A stretch of 64,000 bases of DNA, taken from Nocardioides sp. Root122 (lineage in GTDB: Bacteria; Actinomycetota; Actinomycetes; Propionibacteriales; Nocardioidaceae). Position 1 is the first letter of the stretch. Every line of letters begins with the position of its first letter. The notes beneath the pieces are model-generated. The model did no database searches and had not been told where the DNA came from. It was given only the letters and a program-made list of their open reading frames with translations. Shown in pieces: positions 1 to 8,226 of this stretch. The stretch lies in NCBI RefSeq assembly GCF_001425025.1, contig NZ_LMDE01000012.1:101-64100 (forward strand), in the 5' to 3' direction. Made by a program: the position numbers and the translations under genes.

Positions 1-87
1 AGCGAGGCAGGTTGGGAGCGAGGAGGGAAGACGACGTCTTCAGGGGCGCCGAGCACGCGCGAGCAGAGCGAGCGCCACTGACACTGT

Positions 88-744
88 TCAGCCCTCGGGA
101 GCCCATTCCTTCTTGGCGACGAGCAGGCCGTCCCCGACGGGGAGCAGGACCGGGACGAGCGACTCGTGCTCAAGGATCGTGCGGCCGAGGTCTCGGATCG
201 TGACGGTCTCCTCGTCGCGCTGGGCGGGGTCGGCGACGCGGTCGTGCCAGAGGGCGTTGTCGAACGCCACGATGCCGCCGGGACGGAGCAGGCGGAGCGC
301 CTCCTTGAGGTAGGCGGCGTACTCACGCTTGTCGCCGTCGCAGAAGACGAGGTCGTAGTGGCCGTCGGTGAGGCGGGGGAGCACGTCGAGCCCGGCGCCG
401 GCGATGGTGCGCGCGCGGTTGCCCGGGATGCCGGCCTCGGTGAAGGTCTCCTTGGCGAGGCGCTGGTGCTCGGCCTCGATGTCGACCGTGGTGAGCACGC
501 CGTCGGCGCGCATGCCGCGCAGCAGCCAGAGGCCCGAGACGCCGGTGCCGGTGCCGATCTCGACCACCGCGCGGGCGTCGAGGACCGAGGCGAGGAAGCG
601 GAGGGCCGCGCCGGTGCCGGAGCCGATCGGCGAGACGCCGACCTCCTCGGCACGGCTGCGGGCCGCGGCCAGGATCTCGTCCTCGGCCACGAAGTCCTCG
701 GCGTAGGTCCAGCTCGCGGTCTTGATCGGGGCAGTGTGGGGCAC
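88..744 (-). CDS. SAM-dependent O-methyltransferase (family 3, COG4122-like)
   Basis: 218-residue cytosolic class I methyltransferase. The SAM-binding motif I is visible as [11 protein letters not shown] (residues 61-71), an acidic residue that would hold the ribose lies at D88-E90 (VDIE), and the family signature DLVFCDGDK (131-139) followed by FDNALW (161-166) is typical of the small catechol/caffeoyl-CoA-type enzymes that use a divalent metal. The natural substrate cannot be read from sequence. It is transcribed divergently from sigE across a 135-bp region. The same arrangement (methyltransferase divergent from sigE-rseA-htrA) is known in Mycobacterium tuberculosis (Rv1220c to Rv1223), so the linkage looks ancient, although its functional reason is unknown. 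Confidence 0.88.
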   Translation of the reverse strand: MPHTAPIKTASWTYAEDFVAEDEILAAARSRAEEVGVSPIGSGTGAALRFLASVLDARAVVEIGTGTGVSGLWLLRGMRADGVLTTVDIEAEHQRLAKETFTEAGIPGNRARTIAGAGLDVLPRLTDGHYDLVFCDGDKREYAAYLKEALRLLRPGGIVAFDNALWHDRVADPAQRDEETVTIRDLGRTILEHESLVPVLLPVGDGLLVAKKEWAPEG

Positions 745-783
745 GAGCGGACTCTATCGCGCAGCGTTCGGGCGACGTGGCCG

Positions 784-809
784 GGAACACACGGGGCGCC
801 TCGCTCGTT
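784..809 (+). promoter_or_regulatory. Candidate ECF (SigE-type) promoter of sigE
   Basis: GGAAC at 784-788 and CGTT at 806-809 are separated by exactly 17 nt. This is the recognised -35/-10 pattern of SigE/RpoE-like ECF sigma factors, and it lies about 70 nt upstream of the sigE start, so autoregulation is the simplest reading. Inferred from motif and position only. Confidence 0.55.
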
Positions 810-879
810 GGACCGCTCGTTGGACGCCGCGAAGTTCTTGGTCGTCACGCATGAGGTTCACAGGGAACTCTCAGGCGCG

Positions 880-1548
880 ATGCCTAGCGTCAGGAAGGAC
901 AGCGAACCGTTGCAGCTGCGGTCGAAGAAGACGAACCAGGGGGCACCCGTGGGTGACCAGGTCGAGACCACCCCGGACCAGGGCCACGTTCCGAGCTGGG
1001 ACGAGGTCGTCGAGCAGCATTCCGACCGGGTCTTCCGGCTGGCCTACCGGCTCACCGGCAACCGCCCCGACGCCGAGGACCTGACCCAGGAGGTCTTCGT
1101 CCGGGTGTTCCGCTCGCTCGACGGCTACACGCCCGGCACGTTCGAGGGCTGGCTGCACCGCATCACCACGAACCTCTTCCTCGACGGCGCCCGGCGCAAG
1201 CAGCGGATCCGCTTCGACCCCCTCTCCGACGAGCGCGCCGCCCGGCTGACCAGCCCCGTCGCCGGCCCCGAGCTGGCGCTCGCCGACCAGACCTTCGACG
1301 ACGACATCGAGACCGCGCTCGCCACGCTGCCGCCCGACTTCCGCGCCGCCGTCGTGCTGTGCGACGTCGAGGGCCTCAGCTACGAGGAGATCGCGGAGAT
1401 CATGGACGCCAAGCTCGGCACCGTGCGCTCCCGCATCCACCGCGGTCGCACGATGCTCCGCAAGGCCCTCGCGCACCGCGAGCCCGCCCAGGGACGGGAG
1501 CGCTACTCCGGCCCGACCGCGACGCAGCCGCACGGGGCGGTGTCCTGA
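880..1548 (+). CDS. sigE: ECF RNA polymerase sigma factor SigE
   Basis: 222-residue sigma-70 family ECF factor directing RNA polymerase to envelope-stress promoters. Sigma region 2 spans about residues 45-111, with the core-binding stretch [10 protein letters not shown] at 64-73. Region 4 spans about 143-196, with the HTH recognition segment [11 protein letters not shown] at 180-190. The ATG at 880 is preceded by AGGGAA; an in-frame GTG at 949 is an alternative start, and in mycobacteria SigE is known to be made from more than one start. The next gene, a zinc-finger anti-sigma factor, overlaps its stop by one base, and htrA follows, reproducing the M. tuberculosis sigE-rseA-htrA order. A matching ECF promoter at 784-809 suggests autoregulation. 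Confidence 0.92.
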   Translation: MPSVRKDSEPLQLRSKKTNQGAPVGDQVETTPDQGHVPSWDEVVEQHSDRVFRLAYRLTGNRPDAEDLTQEVFVRVFRSLDGYTPGTFEGWLHRITTNLFLDGARRKQRIRFDPLSDERAARLTSPVAGPELALADQTFDDDIETALATLPPDFRAAVVLCDVEGLSYEEIAEIMDAKLGTVRSRIHRGRTMLRKALAHREPAQGRERYSGPTATQPHGAVS

Positions 1549-2048
1549 TGTCGCACCTCGGCTCGCGCGTCAGCGCCCTCCTCGACGGCCGGCTGGCCCC
1601 CGACGAGGAGGAGCGTTGCTGGGCCCACGTGCACGCCTGCCACGCCTGCCGTGACCTCGTCGAGCAGGAGGGCCGGGTCAAGACCCAGCTCGCCCGGCTC
1701 TCGATGGGTCCCTCGACCTGCTCGCGCGACCTCAAGTCGTCGCTGCTCGGCAGCTGCTCGAGCCTCACGCCCAAGCCGTTCCCGACCGCAGACCACCGGC
1801 CGCGCCGCGGTCTGGTGGCCATCGGTGGTGGCGCGGCGAGCGCCTGCGTCGTCGGTGTCCTCGCCCTCGGTGTGGCCGGTGCGCCTCGCATCGAGCCGCG
1901 TCCGCCGGCGACCGACCTGAGCCGTCCCGCCGGCCCCGCTGCACCTGCCACCACCACGGACGACCGGTCCGTTCGCACCCCGGTCTCACCCTCCCGGACG
2001 CCCCTGGCCGAGCGCTTGGTGGCGATCCGGGAGAAGATTGCTCCGTGA
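1548..2048 (+). CDS. Zinc-binding anti-sigma factor (RseA-like, ZAS family)
   Basis: 166-residue protein predicted to hold SigE inactive until envelope or redox stress. The N-terminal zf-HC2 domain has the canonical HxxxCxxC ligands H27, C31 and C34, with an extra C24. Residues 88-112 are hydrophobic and glycine-rich, consistent with one membrane span, followed by a proline/threonine-rich tail. The ATG overlaps the sigE TGA (TGATG), indicating translational coupling and matched stoichiometry, and the gene ends inside the htrA GTG start. Partner assignment rests on synteny with rseA (Rv1222) and the zinc motif. A membrane-spanning form differs from mycobacterial RseA, which is largely soluble; the span could alternatively be a surface patch. 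Confidence 0.85.
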   Translation: MSHLGSRVSALLDGRLAPDEEERCWAHVHACHACRDLVEQEGRVKTQLARLSMGPSTCSRDLKSSLLGSCSSLTPKPFPTADHRPRRGLVAIGGGAASACVVGVLALGVAGAPRIEPRPPATDLSRPAGPAAPATTTDDRSVRTPVSPSRTPLAERLVAIREKIAP

Positions 2049-3607
2049 GCGACCAGGACAGGCCAGGAGCGCAGGCACCCGACGAGCCGACGCAGCCCCT
2101 GGCGGGGTGGCGCCCGGAGGAGCCGCGCACCGCGCAGCCGGACGGCCAGGCCTACGGTGAGCCGCCTGCACCCCCCGCCGAGCAGCCTGTCGACGAGCAC
2201 GACGTGCAGCCCGCCGAGCACGACGAGCAGCCGGCCGAGCACGCCGACGACCACCTGATCGCCGGTCCGCCGCCGGTCGCCGCCGAGCCGGACGCCCCGA
2301 CGACTCCGTACCCGGTCGCACCGCAGCCGGGTCTCCAGTCGGGTCCCCAGCCGGGCCTCCAGCCCGGTCTCCAGCCGGGTCTCCAGGCGGGCCCGCAGAC
2401 CCGGCCGATGGCCCCGCACCCCGGGCCGCCCCTCGCCGGTCCGGCGTACTTCGGGCCCGGCCCCGGTCCCTACCCGCGCCCTGACTACGCCCGTCCGGTC
2501 CCCCCGCGCAGGCTCCCGCTCTGGTCGTGGGTCGCCGTCGCCGCGGTCGCGCTCGTGGTCGGCCTCCTCGGCGGCCTGGCCGGAGCGGCGCTGCAGGACG
2601 AGCTGGACTCGCCGCGCGGCACCGTGGACAACGGCCTCGACGGCGTACGCACCCAGAGCGCGGCGCCGCTCGACGCCGACAACGGGTCCGTGCCCGCCGT
2701 CGCGCAGGCGTTGCTGCCCAGCACGGTCCAGATCGTCGCCGAGTACGACGGTGAGGCGGCGGGCGCCACCGGGTCGGGCTTCGTGCTCGACCGTGAGGGC
2801 CACGTCGTGACCAACAACCACGTCGTCGCCTCGGCGGCCGAGGACGACGGCCCGATCGTGGTCATCGACCACGCCGGCAAGCGCCACGACGCGACGATCG
2901 TGGGCCGGAGCTCGGTCTACGACCTGGCGGTGCTCCAGGTCGAGGGTGCCGACGGGCTCGAGCCGGCCGCCCTCGGCGCGTCCCGGGTGCTCCACGTCGG
3001 CGACCCGGTCGTCGCGTTCGGCGCCCCGCTGGGGCTGAGCCAGACCGTCACCTCGGGCATCGTCAGCGCCCTCAACCGCCCGGTCACCACCTCGGGCGAC
3101 TCCTCCGACGACTCCTCCTACATCAACGCCGTGCAGACCGACGCCGCGATCAACCCGGGCAACTCGGGCGGACCGCTGGTCAACCTCGCCGGCGAGGTGG
3201 TGGGCGTCAACTCCGCCATCGCCACGACCGGCGGAGCGACGACCGAGTCCGGCAACATCGGTGTGGGCTTCGCGATCCCGATCGAGCAGGTGCGCACGAC
3301 CGTCGACCAGATCCTGCGCACGGGCAAGGCGGAGTACCCCGTGATCGGGGCCCAGGTGCGCACCGGCGGGGAGCCGCAGGCGGAGGGCGCGACCATCACC
3401 GAGGTCATGCCCGACACCCCCGCCGAGCGTGCCGGGCTGAAGAAGGACGACGTGATCGTCCGTGTCGGCGACCAGCCGGTCAACGACGGCATCGCCCTCA
3501 TCGTGGCGATCCGCACGCACCAGCCCGGCGAGACGGTCGAGATGTCGGTGCTGCGGGGCGGCGAGGAGCAGGTCGTCGAGGTCGAGCTCGACGGCAAGGT
3601 GGGTTAG
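2045..3607 (+). CDS. htrA: HtrA/DegP-family membrane-anchored serine protease with PDZ domain
   Basis: 520-residue quality-control protease. A 155-residue proline-rich cytoplasmic region (with PGLQ-type repeats around residues 95-118) is followed by one transmembrane helix (about 157-182), an extracytoplasmic trypsin-like domain and a C-terminal PDZ domain (about 430-515). The catalytic triad is intact: H259 in NNHVV, D293 in YDLAVL, S374 in GNSGGPL. The start is GTG at 2045, overlapping the anti-sigma stop by 4 nt. Position in the sigE operon fits induction by envelope stress and degradation of misfolded exported proteins. In M. tuberculosis tatB follows htrA; here it does not. Confidence 0.93.
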   Translation: MSDQDRPGAQAPDEPTQPLAGWRPEEPRTAQPDGQAYGEPPAPPAEQPVDEHDVQPAEHDEQPAEHADDHLIAGPPPVAAEPDAPTTPYPVAPQPGLQSGPQPGLQPGLQPGLQAGPQTRPMAPHPGPPLAGPAYFGPGPGPYPRPDYARPVPPRRLPLWSWVAVAAVALVVGLLGGLAGAALQDELDSPRGTVDNGLDGVRTQSAAPLDADNGSVPAVAQALLPSTVQIVAEYDGEAAGATGSGFVLDREGHVVTNNHVVASAAEDDGPIVVIDHAGKRHDATIVGRSSVYDLAVLQVEGADGLEPAALGASRVLHVGDPVVAFGAPLGLSQTVTSGIVSALNRPVTTSGDSSDDSSYINAVQTDAAINPGNSGGPLVNLAGEVVGVNSAIATTGGATTESGNIGVGFAIPIEQVRTTVDQILRTGKAEYPVIGAQVRTGGEPQAEGATITEVMPDTPAERAGLKKDDVIVRVGDQPVNDGIALIVAIRTHQPGETVEMSVLRGGEEQVVEVELDGKVG

Positions 3608-3705
3608 TCGCCCCACGGCGTCCTTCCCCCGCTCCGCTCCTGCGAACAACGCCGCGCGGGAACTTGACCGCCGTTGGTCTGGCGGGTGCCGTGGCGACTC
3701 CCTGG

Positions 3706-3948
3706 CTAGCGCGACTGCTCGGTGTCGGACTCGACGAACGGGTGCTCGGCGACGAACGACCGGGTCTCGGCGTACATCCGCTGGATGAAGTCCTCGAGCT
3801 GCGAGCGTTCGACCCGCCACTGGCCGCGACCGCCGATCTTGATCGCGGGCAGGTCGCCGCGGCGCACGAGCGCGTAGACCTGCGCACTGGAGGTGTTGAG
3901 CACCTCCGCCACGTCGGCGAGCGTCAGGAAGCGGGGGTCCTCGGGCAT
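3706..3948 (-). CDS. Small excisionase-type helix-turn-helix DNA-binding protein
   Basis: 80-residue protein with a winged HTH_17 (MerR/excisionase/BldC-like) domain over residues 7-57: LTLADVAEVLNTSSAQVYAL forms the helix-turn-helix and IKIGGRGQWRVERSQLEDFI the wing and following helix. A conserved small protein of this kind is widespread in Actinobacteria and, despite the excisionase label, is usually not on a mobile element; no integrase or attachment site is seen here. It is divergent from the SAF/CpaE-like pair 100 bp away and might regulate it, which is inference from position only. The short charged C-terminal tail (about 20 residues) has no recognisable feature. Confidence 0.82.
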   Translation of the reverse strand: MPEDPRFLTLADVAEVLNTSSAQVYALVRRGDLPAIKIGGRGQWRVERSQLEDFIQRMYAETRSFVAEHPFVESDTEQSR

Positions 3949-4036
3949 GGGGTCATCGTGCCACCCGCCCGGCTGCTCGCGGCCGCGACCGGGCCGAGGC
4001 TGTGGACAGGCAGGTGTGAAGTCGGCCTGGTGAGGC

Positions 4037-4048
4037 AATGATGCTCGC
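4037..4048 (+). promoter_or_regulatory. Candidate -10 element of a leaderless transcript (SAF gene)
   Basis: AATGAT (4037-4042) ends 6 nt before the GTG start at 4049, and there is no Shine-Dalgarno sequence between. This spacing puts the transcription start at or next to the start codon. Confidence 0.3.
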
Positions 4049-4726
4049 GTGTCTCGGAAACCTTCTCGGAACCCGGCGCGCGACGAGCGCCTGAGCGACG
4101 TCCCTGCGGCCACCCGCACCCGCTCGCCCGGGTGGCGGGACCCACGCCTGTGGGTCGGCGTCGTGCTGGTCACCGGGTCGGTAGTGGCCGGCGCGCGGAT
4201 CATGGCCGGCGCGGACGACATGACGTCGGTCTGGGCCGCCTCGGGCGACCTCGCGGTGGGCCAGACGTTGCAGGCGGACGACCTCACCGCGGCGCGGGTG
4301 CGCTTCGCCGACGCCGCCGACCAGCAGCGCTACCTCACCGCCGACGACGAGCTGCCGGCCGACCTCACGCTCACCCGGCCGCTGGCGCAGGGGGAGCTCG
4401 TGCCGGCCGGCGCCCTCGGGGAGGCCGCCGCCGACGACACCGTGTCGGTCTCGATCGCGGTGCCCGCCGAGCACGTCCCCACGGGCCTGGCCCGCGGCTC
4501 CCGCGTCGACGTCTGGGTGATCGGCGAGGACCGCCGCTCGCGCGCGGCGGCGGAGCTCGTGCTCGCCGACGTGGTGATCCTCGACGCGCCGGTCGTCACC
4601 GACTCCTTCGCCTCGGCGACGACCCGACAGCTCGTGCTCGCCGTGCCCGAGGCCGAGGAGGAGTCGCTCGCCGCGGTCCTCGCGGCCAGCGGGGACGACC
4701 GCGTGCGCGTGGTCGGCCGGGGCTGA
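4049..4726 (+). CDS. SAF-domain protein, CpaB/RcpC-like Flp pilus assembly factor
   Basis: 225-residue protein with a basic N-terminus, one membrane segment (about 33-53) and a SAF domain (about 58-125; the segment GDLAVGQTLQADDLTAARV is typical), as found in CpaB/RcpC proteins of Tad/Flp pili. The GTG start at 4049 lacks a clear ribosome-binding site, suggesting a leaderless mRNA. The downstream CpaE/TadZ-like gene overlaps the stop by one base, so the two form an operon. In Gram-negative Tad systems CpaB sits with the outer-membrane secretin; Gram-positive bacteria lack that, and the role here is unknown. The rest of the Tad apparatus is encoded about 31 kb away. Confidence 0.72.
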   Translation: MSRKPSRNPARDERLSDVPAATRTRSPGWRDPRLWVGVVLVTGSVVAGARIMAGADDMTSVWAASGDLAVGQTLQADDLTAARVRFADAADQQRYLTADDELPADLTLTRPLAQGELVPAGALGEAAADDTVSVSIAVPAEHVPTGLARGSRVDVWVIGEDRRSRAAAELVLADVVILDAPVVTDSFASATTRQLVLAVPEAEEESLAAVLAASGDDRVRVVGRG

Positions 4727-5973
4727 TGCCGGTGATCTGCGTCCTGCTGCTCGCCGCGGGGGAGGGGTGGGAGTCGCCCGCCCTCGCCGACCTCGAGGCA
4801 CACCCGGGGGTCGTGGTGCTCAAGCGCTGCGTGGACGTCGACGACCTGCTCGCCTCGGTGGCCAGCGGTCAGGCCGACGTCGCGGTGCTCGCGCTCGACG
4901 CGCCCGGCCTCGACCCGGCGAGCATCGCCCACCTGCGGCGGCACGCGGTGCGCCCGGTGGGAGTCACCACCGCGCGAGCCGACGACCTCGACGTGCGCGA
5001 GCACGCCCAGCGCCTCGGCATCTCCGCGGTCGTGGGAGCCGGTGGGCTCGCCACGCTGCCGGAGGTCGTGACGAGCGTCGAGGACGCCGCCGACACCCGC
5101 GTGCGCGAGGCACCTGCCGGTCCCGTGCCGCCGCAGGTCGCCGGCACCGGCGCCGGACGGGTGGTCGTGGTCTGGGGCCCGGCGGGCGCCCCAGGACGTA
5201 CGACGATCGCCACCAACCTCGCCTGCGAGGTGGCGCGGCGCGAGTCGGGCGTCGTGCTCGTCGACCTCGACCCTTACGGCGGTGCGGTGGCCCAGCAGCT
5301 CGGCGTGCTCGACGAGGTGTCGGGCCTGCTCTCGGCTGCGCGGCTGGCCGGCACGGGGCAGCTCGACGAGCGCTTCGCCTCGGTCTGCCGTGCCGTCGGC
5401 GAGCACCTCGCGGTCGTCACCGGCCTCCCCAGGCCCGACCGCTGGCGCGAGGTCCGCGCCGCCCACGTCGAGCAGCTGCTCGAGCAGGCCCGCGGGCTCG
5501 GCGACGTGGTCGTCGACTCCGGCTTCAGCCTCGAGGACGACGCCGGCTCCGACTTCGGGGGCCGGCCCGGCCGCAACGCCCTGACCCTGGCTGCTCTCGA
5601 CCAGGCCGACGAGATCGTCGTGGTCGGGGCCGCCGACCCGGTCGGTCTGACCCGGCTGGCCCGCGGGCTCGTCGACCTCCGCGAGCGCACGGGCGGCGTC
5701 CCGGTCCGCGTGGTGGTCAACCGGATGCGCGGCTCGATCGGGTGGTCGGAGAAGGACATCGCCGGGATGGTGGAGGGGTTCAGCCGCGTCGCCGGCCTGC
5801 ACTTCCTGCCCGAGGACCGGACCGCCACCGACCGGGCGCTGGTCACCGGCCGGCCGCTGGCCGACGGCGGTGACTCCCCGCTCGTGCGGGGCCTGGGCGC
5901 CGTGGCGGACGCGGTCTTCCCGGGCAGTGTCCAGTCCACCTCGGGGCGGGGTCGGCGGCGTCGCACGCGCTGA
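4726..5973 (+). CDS. CpaE/TadZ-like MinD-family ATPase with atypical Walker A
   Basis: 415-residue protein: N-terminal receiver-like domain (about 1-120) fused to a SIMIBI/MinD-type ATPase domain (about 143-400), the architecture of CpaE/TadZ, which positions Tad pilus assembly at the cell pole. The deviant Walker A reads GPAGAPGRTT (151-160): the lysine normally present before S/T is arginine (R158), and the KGG start is also lost, so ATP hydrolysis is doubtful. The switch region VDLDPYGG (179-186) is intact. It ends in a strongly basic tail. Translationally coupled to the SAF-domain gene. A general ParA-like role is possible, but the pairing with SAF favours Tad function. Confidence 0.74.
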   Translation: MPVICVLLLAAGEGWESPALADLEAHPGVVVLKRCVDVDDLLASVASGQADVAVLALDAPGLDPASIAHLRRHAVRPVGVTTARADDLDVREHAQRLGISAVVGAGGLATLPEVVTSVEDAADTRVREAPAGPVPPQVAGTGAGRVVVVWGPAGAPGRTTIATNLACEVARRESGVVLVDLDPYGGAVAQQLGVLDEVSGLLSAARLAGTGQLDERFASVCRAVGEHLAVVTGLPRPDRWREVRAAHVEQLLEQARGLGDVVVDSGFSLEDDAGSDFGGRPGRNALTLAALDQADEIVVVGAADPVGLTRLARGLVDLRERTGGVPVRVVVNRMRGSIGWSEKDIAGMVEGFSRVAGLHFLPEDRTATDRALVTGRPLADGGDSPLVRGLGAVADAVFPGSVQSTSGRGRRRRTR

Positions 5974-6030
5974 AATTCTGGGTTTCGTCAAGATTTCGTT
6001 AACTTGAAGTCTACTTTCAAGGAGGCTTCG

Positions 6031-6927
6031 ATGGTTGACCCCATGCGTACGACCGGCCTGGCCCTCGCCGCACTGTCATTGACGCTGACGGCGGCACCCG
6101 CGTTCGCGCGGGCCGACGGCACCACGGGCAACGACGTCATCTCGGGCAACGCCCGCTCCAACCACATCATGGCGCTCGGCGGTCGCGACCGCGTGACGGC
6201 CAAGGGTGGCAACGACACCGTCTACGCCGGCAAGGGCTCCGACGTCGTCACGGGTGACGACGGCGACGACTGGATCACCGCCCAGCCCGGCAACGACTGG
6301 GTCGCGGGCGGCCTCGGCAACGACCGGGTGGACGGCGGCCAGGGCGACGACACGCTCTACGGCGGCGAGGGCGACGACGTCCTGAGCGCCAACGTCGGCG
6401 ACGACGTCGTCTACGGCGAGGCCGGCAACGACATCGTCGGCGGCAACGACGGCGCTGACCAGCTCTTCGGCGGCGAGGGCTCGGACAAGCACATCGGTGG
6501 TGCCGGCAACGACTGGATCGACGGAGGTCCGGGTGACGACGGCGCGATCCAGGGCGGTCCGGGCAACGACGTGCTGATCGACGGCGACGGCAACGACACG
6601 AAGGTGAAGGGCGACGAGGGCGATGACGTGGTCTTCCTCGGCCCCGGCGCCGACAAGGTGTTCGGCGAGCAGGGCAACGACACCATCTACGTCTATCCCG
6701 ACGGCGTCCAGGACCGCATCCACTGCGACGACCCGACCCAGAACGACTCCGGCAACGCCGACAGGGTTCTCTTCGTGGGTCGCCGCGACCCCGCCGACGT
6801 CATCGACTACCGCGGCTCGTGCGAGACCGTCGAGGTCGTGCAGACCCCGCCCGCCGGCTGGCCCTACGGTTCGGTCGCGCAGCGCTCGGTCATGCAGCGA
6901 ACAGCAGGTACAGACCTCCTGCGGTGA
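6031..6927 (+). CDS. Secreted RTX (hemolysin-type calcium-binding) repeat protein
   Basis: 298-residue exported protein. The start ATG at 6031 has a strong AAGGAGG site 5 nt upstream in an unusually AT-rich leader. A Sec signal peptide (about residues 1-26, ending APAFA) is followed almost entirely by nonapeptide repeats of the GGxGxDxxx type (for example GGEGDDVLS, GGAGNDWID) that fold into a calcium-binding beta-roll. No protease, lipase or toxin domain precedes the repeats, so it is a repeat-only protein, probably a surface or secreted structural protein. In Gram-negatives RTX proteins usually leave by type I secretion; here a Sec signal is present instead. Its 3' end overlaps the convergent membrane-protein gene by 38 bp. 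Confidence 0.85.
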   Translation: MVDPMRTTGLALAALSLTLTAAPAFARADGTTGNDVISGNARSNHIMALGGRDRVTAKGGNDTVYAGKGSDVVTGDDGDDWITAQPGNDWVAGGLGNDRVDGGQGDDTLYGGEGDDVLSANVGDDVVYGEAGNDIVGGNDGADQLFGGEGSDKHIGGAGNDWIDGGPGDDGAIQGGPGNDVLIDGDGNDTKVKGDEGDDVVFLGPGADKVFGEQGNDTIYVYPDGVQDRIHCDDPTQNDSGNADRVLFVGRRDPADVIDYRGSCETVEVVQTPPAGWPYGSVAQRSVMQRTAGTDLLR

Positions 6928-8224
6928 ATCCCACCATCGCCATCAGCAGCGGCAGCTGACCGGTGAGGTGGTGGCGTGGCGGCAACAGCTTGATCGCCCG
7001 GTCGTGCGCGGCGACCACGCCGACCACGTGCCCGAGCACGACGGCGAGGACCTTGGTCACCGCGAGGAACGTCGGGTGCAGCGAGATCCAGTAGTTGACC
7101 TGCAGGTCGGCGGTGCCGAGGTAGTCGTCGCCGCGGCTGAACGGGTCACTGAGCTGGATGAGTGTCTGCTGGCCGTACTCGACGAAGAACGTCAGGTAGT
7201 GCGCCACGATGTAGCCGACGATGATCGGCACGACCGAGTGCGCGAACAGGTCGGGGAGGGCTCGGCGCGGGGTGTCGCCGGTGACCCCGGTGGCCATGGT
7301 CGCGGCGGCCAGGACCAGCGCGACTCCCGCGGAGAACGCCACCAGCGCCAGCGTGTCGGGGAGGATCCGCGACACCGACAGGGACTGCACGATGCCCAGC
7401 CACTCGCTCGACTCGCGGAAGGAGTCGAAGGCGGTGCTGCCGAAGAGCACCCCGACGACCCCGACGAGCCCGGGCCTGGCGACCAGGGTGTCGAGGTTGC
7501 CCAGCGGGCTCCGCACGACCAGCGCACCATCGCGGCGGCCCCAGACCGACAGCTTGGCGACCAGCGACGAGTAGACCTCGAACGGGTCGGCGCGGGCGAG
7601 GAAGGTCGTGCCCCACACGGCTGAGCCGATGAGCATGATCCCTAGGTAGGCGGCGCACCACAGCCGCACCGGGCCGAGGTCGGTCGAGTGCGGGTAGACC
7701 AGCTCGAGCCAGACGAAGGAGAACAGGCCGAGGGCGGCCGGCCAGTAGCCGAGCCGCGCGGGGTAGGCGTACAGGCCCTGCCCCTCCGGCACCCCGGACA
7801 CCTTCGCGAACAGCATGCTGATGGTGCGAGCGGGGCTGACCGCCTTGAAGAAGGGGCCGAACAGCAGGGACGCCGGCACCAGCCCGACCCACAGGATCAC
7901 GTAGAACGTGCCGAGGAACGGATTGATCAGGCTGTCCTTGCCGAACACCGCCGCGGCGGCGACGTAGAGGAAGAAGGCCATGCCGATGACGCGCAGCACG
8001 ATCGCGAAGGCGCGCGAGGACGTGAGGCGGTCCAGCCACGCCGGCGCCGTACGCCCGCTGGTGGCCGCGTCGTAGCGCGGCTCGCGCCACGCCACCGCCA
8101 GCACGGTGAAGGAGACGACGAGGGCCGCGACGGCGCCGGCGATCGCCAGCTCCGAGGGGATCGGCAGGTCCTTCGCGCCCCCGAGGCCGTGGGCCGAGAT
8201 CCTGCCCACGGTCAGCTGGCCCAC
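6890..8224 (-). CDS. Polytopic integral membrane protein of unknown function
   Basis: 444-residue protein with roughly 10-11 hydrophobic segments spread along its length, starting at about residue 26. No transporter signature was recognised. Several histidines lie in or next to predicted spans (for example VGYIVAHYLTFF and LGHVVGVVAAHDR near the C-terminus), which could suit metal or haem binding, though that is speculation. Its ATG lies 2 nt after the stop of the upstream cupredoxin-like lipoprotein gene, so the two are almost certainly co-transcribed and may work together at the membrane. The 3' end overlaps the RTX gene on the other strand. Confidence 0.7.
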   Translation of the reverse strand: MGQLTVGRISAHGLGGAKDLPIPSELAIAGAVAALVVSFTVLAVAWREPRYDAATSGRTAPAWLDRLTSSRAFAIVLRVIGMAFFLYVAAAAVFGKDSLINPFLGTFYVILWVGLVPASLLFGPFFKAVSPARTISMLFAKVSGVPEGQGLYAYPARLGYWPAALGLFSFVWLELVYPHSTDLGPVRLWCAAYLGIMLIGSAVWGTTFLARADPFEVYSSLVAKLSVWGRRDGALVVRSPLGNLDTLVARPGLVGVVGVLFGSTAFDSFRESSEWLGIVQSLSVSRILPDTLALVAFSAGVALVLAAATMATGVTGDTPRRALPDLFAHSVVPIIVGYIVAHYLTFFVEYGQQTLIQLSDPFSRGDDYLGTADLQVNYWISLHPTFLAVTKVLAVVLGHVVGVVAAHDRAIKLLPPRHHLTGQLPLLMAMVGFTAGGLYLLFAA

Positions 8225-8226
8225 CT

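Noticed and set aside
1..87. Gene or element at the left edge of the window
   Set aside because: A 63-codon frame here is Arg/Gly-rich and overlaps the methyltransferase 3' end; no support. The sequence is the non-coding 3' flank of that gene.
1400..3820. 806-codon open frame on the minus strand across sigE operon
   Set aside because: Antisense to clearly recognised genes; translated sequence is low-complexity Arg/Gly/Val/Asp-rich, the usual mirror of high-GC coding sequence.
3706..3948. Excisionase-like HTH gene as mark of a prophage or integrative element
   Set aside because: No integrase, attachment repeat, tRNA or phage genes nearby; this small HTH family is chromosomal in many Actinobacteria.
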